64,000 bases of DNA from the NCBI GenBank assembly GCA_037893245.1, contig JBAIAA010001135.1, forward strand, positions 310,001 to 374,000, given 5' to 3'. Positions within the stretch are counted from its first letter, which is position 1, and each line of letters starts with the position of its first letter. Of the stretch, positions 44,445 to 57,735 are shown piece after piece. The stretch comes from Crossaster papposus (taxonomy: Eukaryota; Echinodermata; Asteroidea; Velatida; Solasteridae). The notes beneath the pieces were generated by a model. The model did not search any database. It saw nothing but the letters and a program-made list of their open reading frames with translations, and had not been told where the DNA came from. The translations under genes and the position numbers were made by a program.

Positions 44445-47400
44445 ATTAGAATGTGTATTGTACATGAACTATGCAATAGAGGACATGTACAGTAAGCCCT
44501 ATTTACAATTTAGAGTACCGGTATTTAAAATGTTATAATGCGTATTGCATGTATGAACTATGCAATATAGGACATGTACAGTAAGCCCTATTTATTAACA
44601 AATTTGGAGTATTTAAAATGTTAGAATGTGTATTTGTACATGAACTACCGTATGCAATAAAGGACATGTACATGTATACAGTATAAGCCCTATTTATTAA
44701 CAATTTGGAGTATTTAAAATATTAGAATTTGTATTGTACATGAACTATGCAATATAGGACATAAACAGTAAGCCCTATTTAATAAAAATTTGGAGTTTTT
44801 AAAATGTTAGAATGTATATTTTACATGAACTATGAGGACATTTACAGTAAGCCCTATTTATTAACAATTTGGAGTACAAAAGTACAGTATCTATTAGCCT
44901 AGGTTGGACGATGATCTTCATTGCATTATGACTGACGTCCAGGGTATCAATGTATCCTGCCATACCGGTAGCAAAAAATTGTATGACACATTTTTTTCAT
45001 ATTTTTACCTAATGAAGAAAACTGAAATTTTGTTTATCTTTCTTGTGTCTGGAATTACAGATCGTCATGGGTTACAAAAAGCGAAAGTGTCTTTGGGCTA
45101 GATATTTACAGAAAATAAATTGCAAATTCACACTTTTCGACATGAACATCATACGAACTTCCTACGTGCTTGCGCGTGCACGCGCGAGGCCGGCTCATTA
45201 GTCTAGTCCTAGGCCGACTGTAACCCAAACTTAAACTTGTTTTTGTCTTCTTTTTTTTGGGGGGGGAGGGGGGGGGGGGGGGAAGGAGAGTTTTTGTCTT
45301 TCTTCGAGTCGGCAAATTTTTGAAGTGACTGACATTCTATACAAAATTGATTAAGTTAGGCCCTACATACATTACATGTATGGCTATTTTCACAATCAGT
45401 GGTGTAACTTTGTTTCCAAGTGTCCAAAATTTCAAACCTATTATATTTAATTGTTTCCATTAAAAAAATCTTAGTTAAGACATATATTTTAGGAAATCAA
45501 TGATTTTGGAGCTTGATTTATTCATTATTGTCACCAAAATTGATGGTAAACATGATTTGAGGCCTGAAATTTGACAAAAACAGCATTCATTTGGTGCAGA
45601 TTTATTATTACCCCAAATATCTGCATACTTAGTTAAGGCATGTTTTATTGTAAAGTATTAGTAAAAGCTCCAAACTAAAAACCAGAAATCCCCAAACTGA
45701 AGTTCATTTTTTTCGAGAAATAATATTTAATCACATTTTAGTGTTAAAAATCACTATTTGTCAGACAATTTTTAAATTTAAAACACTTTCCTAGGACAGT
45801 GGCCAAGTCTTGTGCCCTGTACAAACAGTGTTCACTTGGGCCAACATACCTGTGAAGGTAACAGGAAAATCCCATGATCTGTCCAAGAGTTGGAATTTTT
45901 CTAATTCAGTGTTTCGGAGGTTACTGTTAACAACTGCTATATGTTTCGGAGGTTACATAAGTGTTAACATACCTTCTGACAAGAGTTAAGGAATCACTAC
46001 ACAGAACAAAGTATTTTCATGAGCTAAACAAGTTATTAATCCATCAAAGGGGCAAGAAAAGATTTGTATTGTTTTAACTCTGGTGTTCTTGAATCATACT
46101 TTAGCATCGAACAAATGTTGGCAATATTAATAAACCACTTTATTTGAGTTAACAAATTAAGTGGACTGTTTACATGTAGTTTTATTCAGTTCTGAAGAAG
46201 CCTTGTAATTGAGACACTCAGTATATTTGAAAAAAAATCGTTTCAAATATATATTTCTGGTTTCTAAAGCAGTGTTTCAGAGGTTACTGTTAACAACTGC
46301 TATATGTGTCGGAGGTTACATTTAGTGTTAACATACCTCTGACAAGAGTTGAGGAATCACTACACAGCACAAAGTATGTTCATGAAGTTAACATGTTATT
46401 AATCCATCAAAGAGGCAAGAAAACATTTGTATTGTCAGCTTTGGTGTTCTTGCATCAGACTTCATCATCAAACAAATGTTTGCAATATTAATAAACCACT
46501 TGCATGTATTTATAGAGTTAACAAATGAAGTGGACTGTTTACATGTAGTTTTATTCAGTTCTGAATAAGCCTCGTAATAGAGACACTTGGTATATTTGAA
46601 GATAATCGTCTTAAATTTATATTTCTCCCTCTGCTTGAGTAATTGCTGATAAATGTGTACTTAAAAACCCTAACTCCCTATATGGTGTGTGCAAACTCAT
46701 ATTAAAATTTAATTGGAGGATTCAGCTAGAACTGTGAGGGTAACCCTCATACTGTACAACATACATTTTAGCTAGTTTTTGTAATCATAATCTTATTTGA
46801 CTATCCTGTTTCATACGTACCTGTACACATTTTGTTTCAGAGATAAGTTTTTACAATGTATTCAGTTATTTCTTATTTTTTATTTTGTTTGGAAGGTTCC
46901 AACACCTACAATATGTACATGTAGGATGTACATGTACAACAATGTGTAGTGTTTTGTTCATCAAAAAGTTAGCAGAGTACATGCATTTTATTGTAACTTC
47001 ATGGGCTCAATAATAATAATAACAATAATGATATCAATAATAATATCAAACATCAAATTACGGGAAATGGTATACCTTTTGGAGACACACCCTTACACTT
47101 GTGCACAACAACTTTCAAACTTTCCTAACCCCTAAACCCAATTTTCTCTTATCCTACCCCCATGAATTTGTGTATGTATTTACTTATTGGACCATGAGCG
47201 ATTGATCTACATGTTGCAATGGTAACATTTTGCCTCTTGTAAATAGGGACTAGACTGTGACATTAGGGAAACATTGAAATGTCCCAAATTACAGAGGCAT
47301 GTATAAAAAATTATAATCCAAACAGTCATATTTGCTGAACATGTGCGTGCCAAATGTGTAATGCATGATAACACAAAATGTTACGTTAGTTGGTAATAAT

Positions 47401-48872
47401 ATCCCTGGTATTGAACAATAACAATAAAGTTTTAATTAACAATAACAAGTTGATATTTTGTTGCAAACAATCTCAGAACAGTGCCCTATACATGTACCTC
47501 GCTAGCTTAAGTACATGTAATATACCGGTACATCCTATTCCTAGCATCGTTCTTCCGAAGAACTATTTTCATCAAATTATTAACCCTCTGAAATTAAACT
47601 GCAAAAGTGGAAACAGGGAGCTGTTCATTAAGCTCTGATCAAATATCCAACTTTGTACCCCGCTTGCTCACACGTCCTAGAACTGTTTTCATCGTAACTT
47701 AAAGAGTTCCCATTTCAAGTTCAACCAGGTTACATGTATGTCCGTGGCTCATGAAGCTTCAACAAAATAATCATAGAAGTCTCGGATTGTGCCTTTGAGA
47801 TTTCCACATGTTGAGCAGCTGCCTTGGATGCATTTGGCTTCTTGAAATCTGTTAGCATGGGATTTTTCACACATCAGCATGTCCATGTAGTCCGTCTCAT
47901 CATTGAACCTTCTCCCATTCAACAGAGCTTTTCCTTTATGTTAACACAGTAAACACACAGACATGCTATGTGTCTTGAATGTGACAGCGACTTGACGTTC
48001 TTAGGTTTCAGTTCATAGAACTTAGTAGTAAACCCAAGCTTGCTTTGATGTTGGATTTTCTGATTTCCAGGTTGAGTGAGCTCTCATGAAGCTCCTCTGC
48101 ATGATAAAAGTATGTGTACCGTCTGGTCCTTTTTCACTCGGTAGTATTGCGTCTTGACCCTTATTCTATCTTTCTATTTCAGATCTTCTCTGTGGATTTG
48201 TGTTCTTAATTTTATTTTGCCAAATGGTAGATCTTGAAGGCTGTGATACATCAACATCAGCAGAGATGTTTGACTCAAACTAATCAATTAGTTACTGCTA
48301 CATTGTATATACTGCAATGAGTAGTGTATAATTTGTTCACTCTGCATTAAAAATGCAGGTTGAGTGAGTTGTAAACAGCTAATGTAACCTCCGAAACAAC
48401 ATTGTAATCCACAACATGACTTCTTTATGTTGTGTGCAAACTAAGCTATGGAAGAATTTGAACAACAAATGCAGTGTTAAGTAGTTAACATTAAAAGCAG
48501 GAATGGTTTGACCAACTGCAGTTACAAAAAAAGTGAATTTTTTGAAAATGTTGTCGTCAAAAACCTTTACAATCTGTGTTTTGTTTTGGAAATGTTACAC
48601 AAATTACTAAAGATCGCAGCCTAAGAACAAAATCAAAGGTAAACTAGACTTTTTTTTGTCATTTTGCAAATAGTTCTCAGTGGGTAGGAAAGCAACAAAA
48701 CTAAAATATTGAAAGAAAAGAGTGCACTGTTCCTACAAATTACATTATGTGTTGTAAACGTTAACATGTAACCTCCGAAACAGTTTTTTTCAGAATCATG
48801 TGTTCAAACAGCACACTTTCTTGATTTTTTTGTTACAAACCTAACTATTTTAATCCTTATGACTGCAGTGTT
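44445..48872. repeat. 4.43-kb tandem triplication, copy 2
   Basis: Near-identical to copy 1. Differences seen include loss of six bases in a satellite unit (near 44833), C/T changes near 46946 and 47540, and a different G-run length at 45259-45282. Confidence 0.95.
47750..48310 (-). pseudogene. Decayed N2-encoded gene, copy 2
   Basis: Same pieces, order and interruptions as at 43320-43880, so the decay preceded the triplication. Confidence 0.5.
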
Positions 48873-51800
48873 ATTAGAATGTGTATTGTACATGAACTAT
48901 GCAATAGAGGACATGTACAGTAAGCCCTATTTACAATTTAGAGTACCGGTATTTAAAATGTTATAATGCGTATTGCATGTATGAACTATGCAATATAGGA
49001 CATGTACAGTAAGCCCTATTTATTAACAAATTTGGAGTATTTAAAATGTTAGAATGTGTATTTGTACATGAACTACCGTATGCAATAAAGGACATGTACA
49101 TGTATACAGTATAAGCCCTATTTATTAACAATTTGGAGTATTTAAAATATTAGAATTTGTATTGTACATGAACTATGCAATATAGGACATAAACAGTAAG
49201 CCCTATTTAATAAAAATTTGGAGTTTTTAAAATGTTAGAATGTATATTTTACATGAACTATGCAATTGAGGACATTTACAGTAAGCCCTATTTATTAACA
49301 ATTTGGAGTACAAAAGTACAGTATCTATTAGCCTAGGTTGGACGATGATCTTCATTGCATTATGACTGACGTCCAGGGTATCAATGTATCCTGCCATACC
49401 GGTAGCAAAAAATTGTATGACACATTTTTTTCATATTTTTACCCAATGAAGAAAACTGAAATTTTGTTTATCTTTCTTGTGTCTGGAATTACAGATCGTC
49501 ATGGGTTACAAAAAGCGAAAGTGTCTTTGGGCTAGATATTTACAGAAAATAAATTGCAAAATCACACTTTTCGACATGAACATCATACGAACTTCCTACG
49601 TGCTTGCGCGTGCACGCGCGAGGCCGGCTCATTAGTCTAGTCCTAGGCCGACTGTAACCCAAACTTAAACTTGTTTTTGTCTTCTTTTTTTGGGGGGGGG
49701 GGGGAGGGGGGGGGGGGGGGGGGGGGAAGGAGAGTTTTTGTCTTTCTTCGAGTCGGCAAATTTTTGAAGTGACTGACATTCTATACAAAATTGATTTAAG
49801 TTAGGCCCTACATACATTACATGTATGGCTAATTTCACAATCAGTGGTGTAACTTTGTTTCCAAGTGTCCAAAATTTCAAACCTATTATATTTAATTGTT
49901 TCCATTAAAAAAATCTTAGTTAAGACATATATTTTAGGAAATCAATGATTTTGGAGCTTGATTTATTCATTATTGTCACCAAAATTGATGGTAAACATGA
50001 TTTGAGGCCTGAAATTTGACAAAAACAGCATTCATTTGGTGCAGATTTATTATTACCCCAAATATCTGCATACTTAGTTAAGGCATGTTTTATTGTAAAG
50101 TATTAGTAAAAGCTCCAAACTAAAAACCAGAAATCCCCAAACTGAAGTTCATTTTTTTCGAGAAATAATATTTAATCACATTTTAGTGTTAAAAATCACT
50201 ATTTGTCAGACAATTTTTAAATTTAAAACACTTTCCTAGGACAGTGGCCAAGTCTTGTGCCCTGTACAAACAGTGTTCACTTGGGCCAACATACCTGTGA
50301 AGGTAACAGGAAAATCCCATGATCTGTCCAAGAGTTGGAATTTTTCTAATTCAGTGTTTCGGAGGTTACTGTTAACAACTGCTATATGTTTCGGAGGTTA
50401 CATAAGTGTTAACATACCTTCTGACAAGAGTTAAGGAATCACTACACAGAACAAAGTATTTTCATGAGCTAAACAAGTTATTAATCCATCAAAGGGGCAA
50501 GAAAAGATTTGTATTGTTTTAACTCTGGTGTTTTTGAATCATACTTTAGCATCGAACAAATGTTGGCAATATTAATAAACCACTTTATTTGAGTTAACAA
50601 ATTAAGTGGACTGTTTACATGTAGTTTTATTCAGTTCTGAAGAAGCCTTGTAATTGAGACACTCAGTATATTTGAAAAAAAATCGTTTCAAATATATATT
50701 TCTGGTTTCTAAAGCAATGTTTCAGAGGTTACTGTTAACAACTGCTATATGTGTCGGAGGTTACATTTAGTGTTAACATACCTCTGACAAGAGTTGAGGA
50801 ATCACTACACAGCACAAAGTATGTTCATGAAGTTAACATGTTATTAATCCATCAAAGAGGCAAGAAAACATTTGTATTGTCAGCTTTGGTGTTCTTGCAT
50901 CAGACTTCATCATCAAACAAATGTTTGCAATATTAATAAACCACTTGCATGTATTTATAGAGTTAACAAATGAAGTGGACTGTTTACATGTAGTTTTATT
51001 CAGTTCTGAATAAGCCTCGTAATAGAGACACTTGGTATATTTGAAGATAATCGTCTTAAATTTATATTTCTCCCTCTGCTTGAGTAATTGCTGATAAATG
51101 TGTACTTAAAAACCCTAACTCCCTATATGGTGTGTGCAAACTCATATTAAAATTTAATTGGAGGATTCAGCTAGAACTGTGAGGGTAACCCTCATACTGT
51201 ACAACATACATTTTAGCTAGTTTTTGTAATCATAATCTTATTTGACTATCCTGTTTCATACGTACCTGTACACATTTTGTTTCAGAGATAAGTTTTTACA
51301 ATGTATTCAGTTATTTCTTATTTTTTATTTTGTTTGGAAGGTTCCAACACCTACAATATGTACATGTAGGATGTACATGTACAACAATGTGCAGTGTTTT
51401 GTTCATCAAAAAGTTAGCAGAGTACATGCATTTTATTGTAACTTCATGGGCTCAATAATAATAATAACAATAATGATATCAATAATAATATCAAACATCA
51501 AATTACGGGAAATGGTATACCTTTTGGAGACACACCCTTACACTTGTGCACAACAACTTTCAAACTTTCCTAACCCCTAAACCCAATTTTCTCTTATCCT
51601 ACCCCCATGAATTTGTGTATGTATTTACTTATTGGACCATGAGCGATTGATCTACATGTTGCAATGGTAACATTTTGCCTCTTGTAAATAGGGACTAGAC
51701 TGTGACATTAGGGAAACATTGAAATGTCCCAAATTACAGAGGCATGTATAAAAAATTATAATCCAAACAGTCATATTTGCTGAACATGTGCGTGCCAAAT

Positions 51801-53318
51801 GTGTAATGCATGATAACACAAAATGTTACGTTAGTTGGTAATAATATCCCTGGTATTGAACAATAACAATAAAGTTTTAATTAACAATAACAAGTTGATA
51901 TTTTGTTGCAAACAATCTCAGAACAGTGCCCTATACATGTACCTCGCTAGCTTAAGTACATGTAATATACCGGTACATCCTATTCCTAGCATCGTTCTTC
52001 CGAAGAACTATTTTCATCAAATTATTAACCCTCTGAAATTAAACTGCAAAAGTGGAAACAGGGAGCTGTTCATTAAGCTCTGATCAAATATCCAACTTTG
52101 TACCCCGCTTGCTCACACGTCCTAGAACTGTTTTCATCGTAACTTAAAGAGTTCCCATTTCAAGTTCAACCAGGTTACATGTATGTCCGTGGCTCATGAA
52201 GCTTCAACAAAATAATCATAGAAGTCTCGGATTGTGCCTTTGAGATTTCCACATGTTGAGCAGCTGCCTTGGATGCATTTGGCTTCTTGAAATCTGTTAG
52301 CATGGGATTTTTCACACATCAGCATGTCCATGTAGTCCGTCTCATCATTGAACCTTCTCCCATTCAACAGAGCTTTTCCTTTATGTTAACACAGTAAACA
52401 CACAGACATGCTATGTGTCTTGAATGTGACAGCGACTTGACGTTCTTAGGTTTCAGTTCATAGAACTTAGTAGTAAACCCAAGCTTGCTTTGATGTTGGA
52501 TTTTCTGATTTCCAGGTTGAGTGAGCTCTCATGAAGCTCCTCTGCATGATAAAAGTATGTGTACCGTCTGGTCCTTTTTCACTCGGTAGTATTGCGTCTT
52601 GACCCTTATTCTATCTTTCTATTTCAGATCTTCTCTGTGGATTTGTGTTCTTAATTTTATTTTGCCAAATGGTAGATCTTGAAGGCTGTGATACATCAAC
52701 ATCAGCAGAGATGTTTGACTCAAACTAATCAATTAGTTACTGCTACATTGTATATACTGCAATGAGTAGTGTATAATTTGTTCACTCTGCATTAAAAATG
52801 CAGGTTGAGTGAGTTGTAAACAGCTAATGTAACCTCCGAAACAACATTGTAATCCACAACATGACTTCTTTATGTTGTGTGCAAACTAAGCTATGGAAGA
52901 ATTTGAACAACAAATGCAGTGTTAAGTAGTTAACATTAAAAGCAGGAATGGTTTGAACAACTGCAGTTACAAAAAAAGTGAATTTTTTGAAAATGTTGTC
53001 GTCAAAAACCTTTACAATCTGTGTTTTGTTTTGGAAATGTTACACAAATTACTAAAGATCGCAGCCTAAGAACAAAATCAAAGGTAAACTAGACTTTTTT
53101 TTGTCATTTTGCAAATAGTTCTCAGTGGGTAGGAAAGCAACAAAACTAAAATATTGAAAGAAAAGAGTGCACTGTTCCTACAAATTACATTATGTGTTGT
53201 AAACGTTAACATGTAACCTCCGAAACAGTTTTTTTCAGAATCATGTGTTCAAACAGCACACTTTCTTGATTTTTTTGTTACAAACCTAACTATTTTAATC
53301 CTTATGACTGCAGTGTTA
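48873..53318. repeat. 4.43-kb tandem triplication, copy 3
   Basis: As copy 1, with the longest G-run (49691-49727). After 53318 the sequence continues into the last 870 bp of N2, which is not triplicated. Confidence 0.95.
52190..52750 (-). pseudogene. Decayed N2-encoded gene, copy 3
   Basis: Same pieces, order and interruptions as the other two copies. Confidence 0.5.
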
Positions 53319-54190
53319 ATACATACATGTATTATGTTAAGGTCCGAGAGTTTTTTCTTGGAGAAGTAAACTGAATGAAACCAAACTGAAATGTTTCGGA
53401 GGTTACATTGTGTTTCGGAGGTTACCCGTGTTAACGGAAATGTAACATTACACATTAAACCAAAAAGTCAACATTCCTTTCCAAAGATATTTTCTATGGA
53501 TGATGGGTTGTCTTATCAGTACTTTTTAGTTTATTCAATTTATGACCACCTTTTTTCATTTCAGAGGTAGACCACATATTAAAATCCAATGTTTCAGAGG
53601 TTACGAAACTGTTAACGGAAAAGTTAACAAATATATTTGAAAGCATGTAATCTCTCGAAGCTGCCACTAAGCAAAAAAACCAAACATATCAAACAAAAGT
53701 AGATGTAATCAGCAGCAACAAGCTTGAAAATCATGTGGGATATTTGTCATTTCCAAATATCAGAAGTGATGCATAATATATTGACAGTAAAAGTGAACGG
53801 AAAATGTAACCTCCGAAACACAACAACCCTTAGTGACCTAGTGACAGAACGGAAACAGAATCAGAGGTCAAAATTATATGGCAGAAAGATCCATCCCTTG
53901 TGCTTAATCATAACCCAAAAGCAACCTGAAATTGCATGCATAACAAAAAAAAATAGGTTGAATAACAAAAGGTACAACAAAACGGACCACTCAATGTGGT
54001 AGGATTTACCCCCTTCTGGGGTCTGGGATATCCATATAAAGAAACACAGGAACTTTGTTAAGCTACCCGAGGTAGCCCCTACCCAGGATAGTTGCATGAC
54101 CAAAAATTTAAGAATTCTATCCACTGGTTAAAAAAATACAGACCCAAACCTCAAAATTTCAAAGTTACACCACTGATTGTGAAAATAGCC
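53319..54190. other. Right arm of N2, single copy
   Basis: Holds plus-oriented TTTCGGAGGTTAC at 53393 and 53413, TTTCAGAGGTTAC at 53592, a minus-oriented GTAACCTCCGAAAC at 53806, then the right terminal repeat. No coding exon was recognised. Confidence 0.7.
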
Positions 54191-54930
54191 GTATATGTAC
54201 CGGTACATCTCTCAGTCTCAGGCCAACAAAAGAAATACCCTAATTTATTTAAAATTCATACAATAAACGAACAGTTAGGCCTAGGCCTATTTTATTTGGC
54301 CTCATCAGACAGACCATATTTTTTTCTCATGAAAATATTATGGAATGGATTATTCGTGGATATGGATATGGATGGATAGCTTAAAAAAATACCAACTTGT
54401 GCAACTGCAACTGAAAGATAAGAAATCACAAAAACGACTGTCACTGTCACTGTCAGCACAACAATACACAGAACAAGGATACAGACAGCAATAATTAATC
54501 TTCTTAAGTAATTCTGAATTACGACAATTTTTTAGCCGTTTTCCGAGAATGCAGGACCTGCCATATTAAACCATGAAACAGTGAACGACAACGACGAGGA
54601 CTACACGACGAGTACGACCCCATACCGCCGGTACGCGATACGACGGTAACGTTAGTAAGTTATCAAAGTTCTGCAAAACCTCTCGGGAGTTATAGTAATT
54701 AACGTTAGGCCTTCTTAAAATTGTTTAGAAAGCGATTAACAAAAAAAAGAAACTTTTCTTACCATTTTAGAGCGGTGTTGACACGTTGAGCAGAACCGAA
54801 TCACCGTGGACGAAAATGGCACCCATGATGCATGTGATTGATCCCGCGCTCCAGCCGGCCTGTGTAGTCTTGATTCACGACGTTCATTGGTTTTGATAAC
54901 AAACCGTTATATCGTACATGTGTGTGTGAG

Positions 54931-54995
54931 CCAATGACCGCGCATTACAAATATAAATAACGGCTTGAATGAAGGTTGTCTAACAACGTTGCCAT
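54931..54995 (+). promoter_or_regulatory. CCAAT and TATA-like pair, weak promoter candidate
   Basis: GCCAATGACC lies at 54930-54939, ATATAAATA at 54951-54959, and GCCATGG (an ATG in good context) at 54990-54996. The spacing suits a core promoter, but the frame after that ATG is only 16 codons. It could serve a spliced leader exon of the gene at 57111; that is inference. The rest of 54191-55300 shows no coding exon. Confidence 0.2.
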
Positions 54996-55299
54996 GGAGG
55001 ACCACCACATGAGGGCGTACTTTTACTCGGCTACACGACGATAAACGTAAAATGTCACACGATACGATGACGAGGTGTATAATTTCACACAAAATCTTGA
55101 CGGTTACTATACACAAACGTGGACAATCGTCGGATTTTCTGGAAATCGAAACTGCGTCCACATTTGATCGTATAACTACAGGAAATTTGATTATTGTAAC
55201 CGTGGACGTCCGCGATCGCAGTGCGTCCACTATTGAAAGGTGTGTGTAGTGTAAAGGTCCACGATTGCAGGTATTTACAAACGCATTATTTCTCCCCTT

Positions 55300-56800
55300 C
55301 CAGGAGTAAATGGGTACCTGTGAGGGCAGATATAGTGATTGCTGCTTTGGGCCAAAATGGCAGCATGGAGCTTTATACTCACCTGGGAGCTGTCCCTATA
55401 TTCAAGAAGGGTAGCAGGTCGGATGCAGCTAACTATCGGCCCATCTCTCTCACCTCAATCCTATGCAAGCTCTGCGAGCACATCATTTACTGTGCGATAA
55501 TCCGCCATCTCGATGACAATAACATCTATCAGATTCACAGCACGGGTTTCGCCAGCGTAGGTCATGTGACTCCCAGCTCATCCTCACGGTACAAGATCTA
55601 GCAAGAGGATTGGATGACAAATCACAAATCGATATGATCCTTCTTGACTTTGAGAAAGCCTTCGACAAAGTCTCACACCGTCACCTTCTAATAAAGGCTG
55701 AACACTATGGCATACGCAACAGCACCCTGGACTGGATCCATGATTTCCTCCATAAACGGTCCCAGGTTGTTGTAGTTGATGGTCAGAAGAGCACCGAATC
55801 CCATGTAACATCAGGAGTACCACAGGGTAGCGTCTTAGGTCCATTGTTGTTCCTTATTTTCATCAACGACCTTCCCGATTGCGTCCATCACTCAACAACT
55901 AGGCTGTTTGCTGATGACAGTGTAGTATACAAGCACATCTCATCCCTCAATGACACGACCAGCCTCCAAAAAGATCTTGATGCCCTCCAAGACTGGGAGT
56001 CAAAGTGGCTGATGAAGTTCAATGCTAAGAAATGCAATGTGCTCCAAATCACCAACAAGCGCAGGCCCATCCTAGCATCCTACACGGTTCATGGTCACAC
56101 ATTAGAAGTTCTACATTCAGCAAAGTACCTTGGAGTCCACATCGACTCTCATCTTAGCTTCAATGCCCATGTCGACACAATCACTAACAAGGCTAATTCC
56201 ACCCGAGCTTTCTTGTCCCGTAATCTCAGACACTGCAGTCACAAGATCAAGGAATCTGCATACAACACATTCGTAAGACCAATAGTCGAGTACGCTAGTG
56301 TTGTATGGGACACCCACACACAGCGCAACTCCAAGAAAGTGGAACAAGTTCAACGTAATGCAGCCCGCTTTGTCACAAGGATATACGATAGGACAAGAAG
56401 TGTCTCTGCAATCCTAGAGGAACTAAACTGGCAATCCCTAGAGGACCGACGCACTGGCAGTCGCCTGGCTATGATGTACAAAATCCGTTATGGTCTCGTT
56501 GACATTAAGTGGAACCAATACCTCGTCCATCAATCCACATCAACCAGAGGTCATAAATCCCGCTTTGTCATCCCTCACACCAAATCAACTGTGTTTACTA
56601 ACTCATTCTTCCCACGTACCATCCGGGACTGGAATAGCCTAGCAGTAGACCCAGCGGAGTACAAATCGCTCGACGCCTTTAAGCTCGCACTTAAGGCTAA
56701 TCCATTGAAGTAGCTCCAAATCCAACAGTTTTACTCGCACTATCTGTACATAAATTATTTTCGCACTCGACAGCATGTCCAACTTATTTTTCTTGGACGC
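55300..56800 (+). mobile_element. 5'-truncated LINE with most of the reverse transcriptase
   Basis: Reverse transcriptase runs from PIFKKGSRSDAANYRPISL (near 55400, in one frame) into LLDFEKAFDKVSHRHLL, GVPQGSVLGPLLFLIFINDL, the catalytic TRLFADDSVVY and the C-terminal RNAARFVTRIYDRT. The frame ends at 56713. It is of the Jockey/CR1 group by motif order. A frame change near 55560 separates the first part. The 5' end including ORF1 and endonuclease is missing. The 3' UTR has no clear poly-A or simple-repeat tail. Confidence 0.88.
55610..56713 (+). pseudogene. LINE reverse transcriptase ORF, C-terminal 367 codons
   Basis: The frame contains catalytic blocks FEKAFDKV and FADD and the C-terminal thumb and Cys-poor tail to TAG. 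It lacks the fingers' N-terminal half, which is in another frame just upstream (55380-55560, ending HSTGFASVGHV). The FADD core and VPQGS block are intact, so this section was functional until recently. No intron or host context is seen. Confidence 0.88.
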
Positions 56801-56903
56801 ATTCGCAAACACGCAGTGCATTTATCCTCGCATATGTGAGGCTGCATTTCACAGGAAGGAAGGAAGGGAGCTGAGATGGTATTTGGAATGTTTCATGGGC
56901 CCA

Positions 56904-56977
56904 ATTAGCCCAGGTTGGACGACGTTCTTCATTGCATTACGACTGACGTCCAGGGTATCAATGTCTCCTGCCATATC
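56904..56977. repeat. 74-bp interspersed repeat, also at 40464-40537
   Basis: ATTAGCC(C/T)AGGTTGGACGA through ATTGCATTA(C/T)GACTGACG and GTATCAATGT to CCTGCCATA matches the unit at 40464-40537 (and 44892, 49326) with about seven differences. The function is unknown. Confidence 0.8.
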
Positions 56978-57110
56978 GAAAAATTGCCTTGGTATAATTT
57001 AATTGATTGCCCAGAACTGTTCGCTGTCTCATGATTGAAATATTTTACTCAATTAAAAAATACACATATAGTTTCTACACATTAATTTGTTTTTCCTATG
57101 ATACTCTCAG

Positions 57111-57264
57111 CAACTCATACAAAGTGGATGGACTGAGGTGGAACATAAAACTCTAGTGTCTTTCGTGGCCTTGCATCACACAGCAGAGGGAAAGGAAGGA
57201 TGGCCAACCCATCATCAAGATGATTTTTGGCTACTCTGCTCCAAGTTTGTTGGTTCTAGATCAG
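57111..57264 (+). CDS. Exon of an unrecognised host gene with a SANT-like segment
   Basis: Acceptor TGATACTCTCAG and donor TCAG|GTTTGT bound 154 bp, phase 0 in and phase 1 out. The frame encodes QLIQSGWTEVEHKTLVSFV, then ALHHTAEGKEGWP and DDFWLLCSKFVGSRS. The pattern W(T/S)..E...L..F+ ... W ... FW..+..+ recalls a Myb/SANT-like helix-turn-helix domain, but the match is loose. It joins the next exon (57736) in phase. Upstream exons were not found. Confidence 0.65.
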
Positions 57265-57735
57265 GTTTGTACACCTGTGTACCTGTGTACCTATGTACCT
57301 GTGTACCTGTGTACTAGGTTCTTATCGTAACTAGTATAAAGCTGTTGTACAATTTTATTACACATGCATTACAATCGGTCCCCCCAAGTTGCCCAAGTTT
57401 TCCTGGACAAGTTCATTCCCATTTGCAAGTCCATGCTAACAGCAATTGCATATACATAAAAAGGTTCCAAAATATGAGGTGATTCATTAGTTGCTGTTTA
57501 TTTCAATGTTTATAAATGAACATGATTTGATTTGTTTATAAATACACCATTTGTTGACATTCTTCTCTCCCCCCCCCCCCCCCCCCCCCCATTTAAAATT
57601 TTCTTTGAATAGTTGGGCATAACCATTTTGCAGTTTGTAAATATCGATGTATGAATCCTCCCTGGTCTCATGTCAGAGGAAGTTAAGCCATTTATAAGAT
57701 GTACATTGTATGGGTTACTTTTGATTCTATAACAG

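Larger units (their letters stand above)
40954..54190. mobile_element. N2: inverted-end DNA element, mostly triplicated
   Basis: The left end GGCTATTTTCACAATCAGTG (40954, again at 45382 and 49827) is mirrored by its complement at 54160-54190 over about 31 bp including GGTGTAACTTTG. The single-copy form is therefore about 4.36 kb (49827-54190). Inside are direct and inverted copies of TGTTTCGGAGGTTACA and a decayed minus-strand gene. It differs in sequence from N1 but has the same plan. Confidence 0.7.

Noticed and set aside
54907-55230. 107-codon minus-strand frame near the weak promoter candidate
   Set aside because: It has no recognisable motif, no splice sites in register, and a composition like random AT/GC-mixed sequence.
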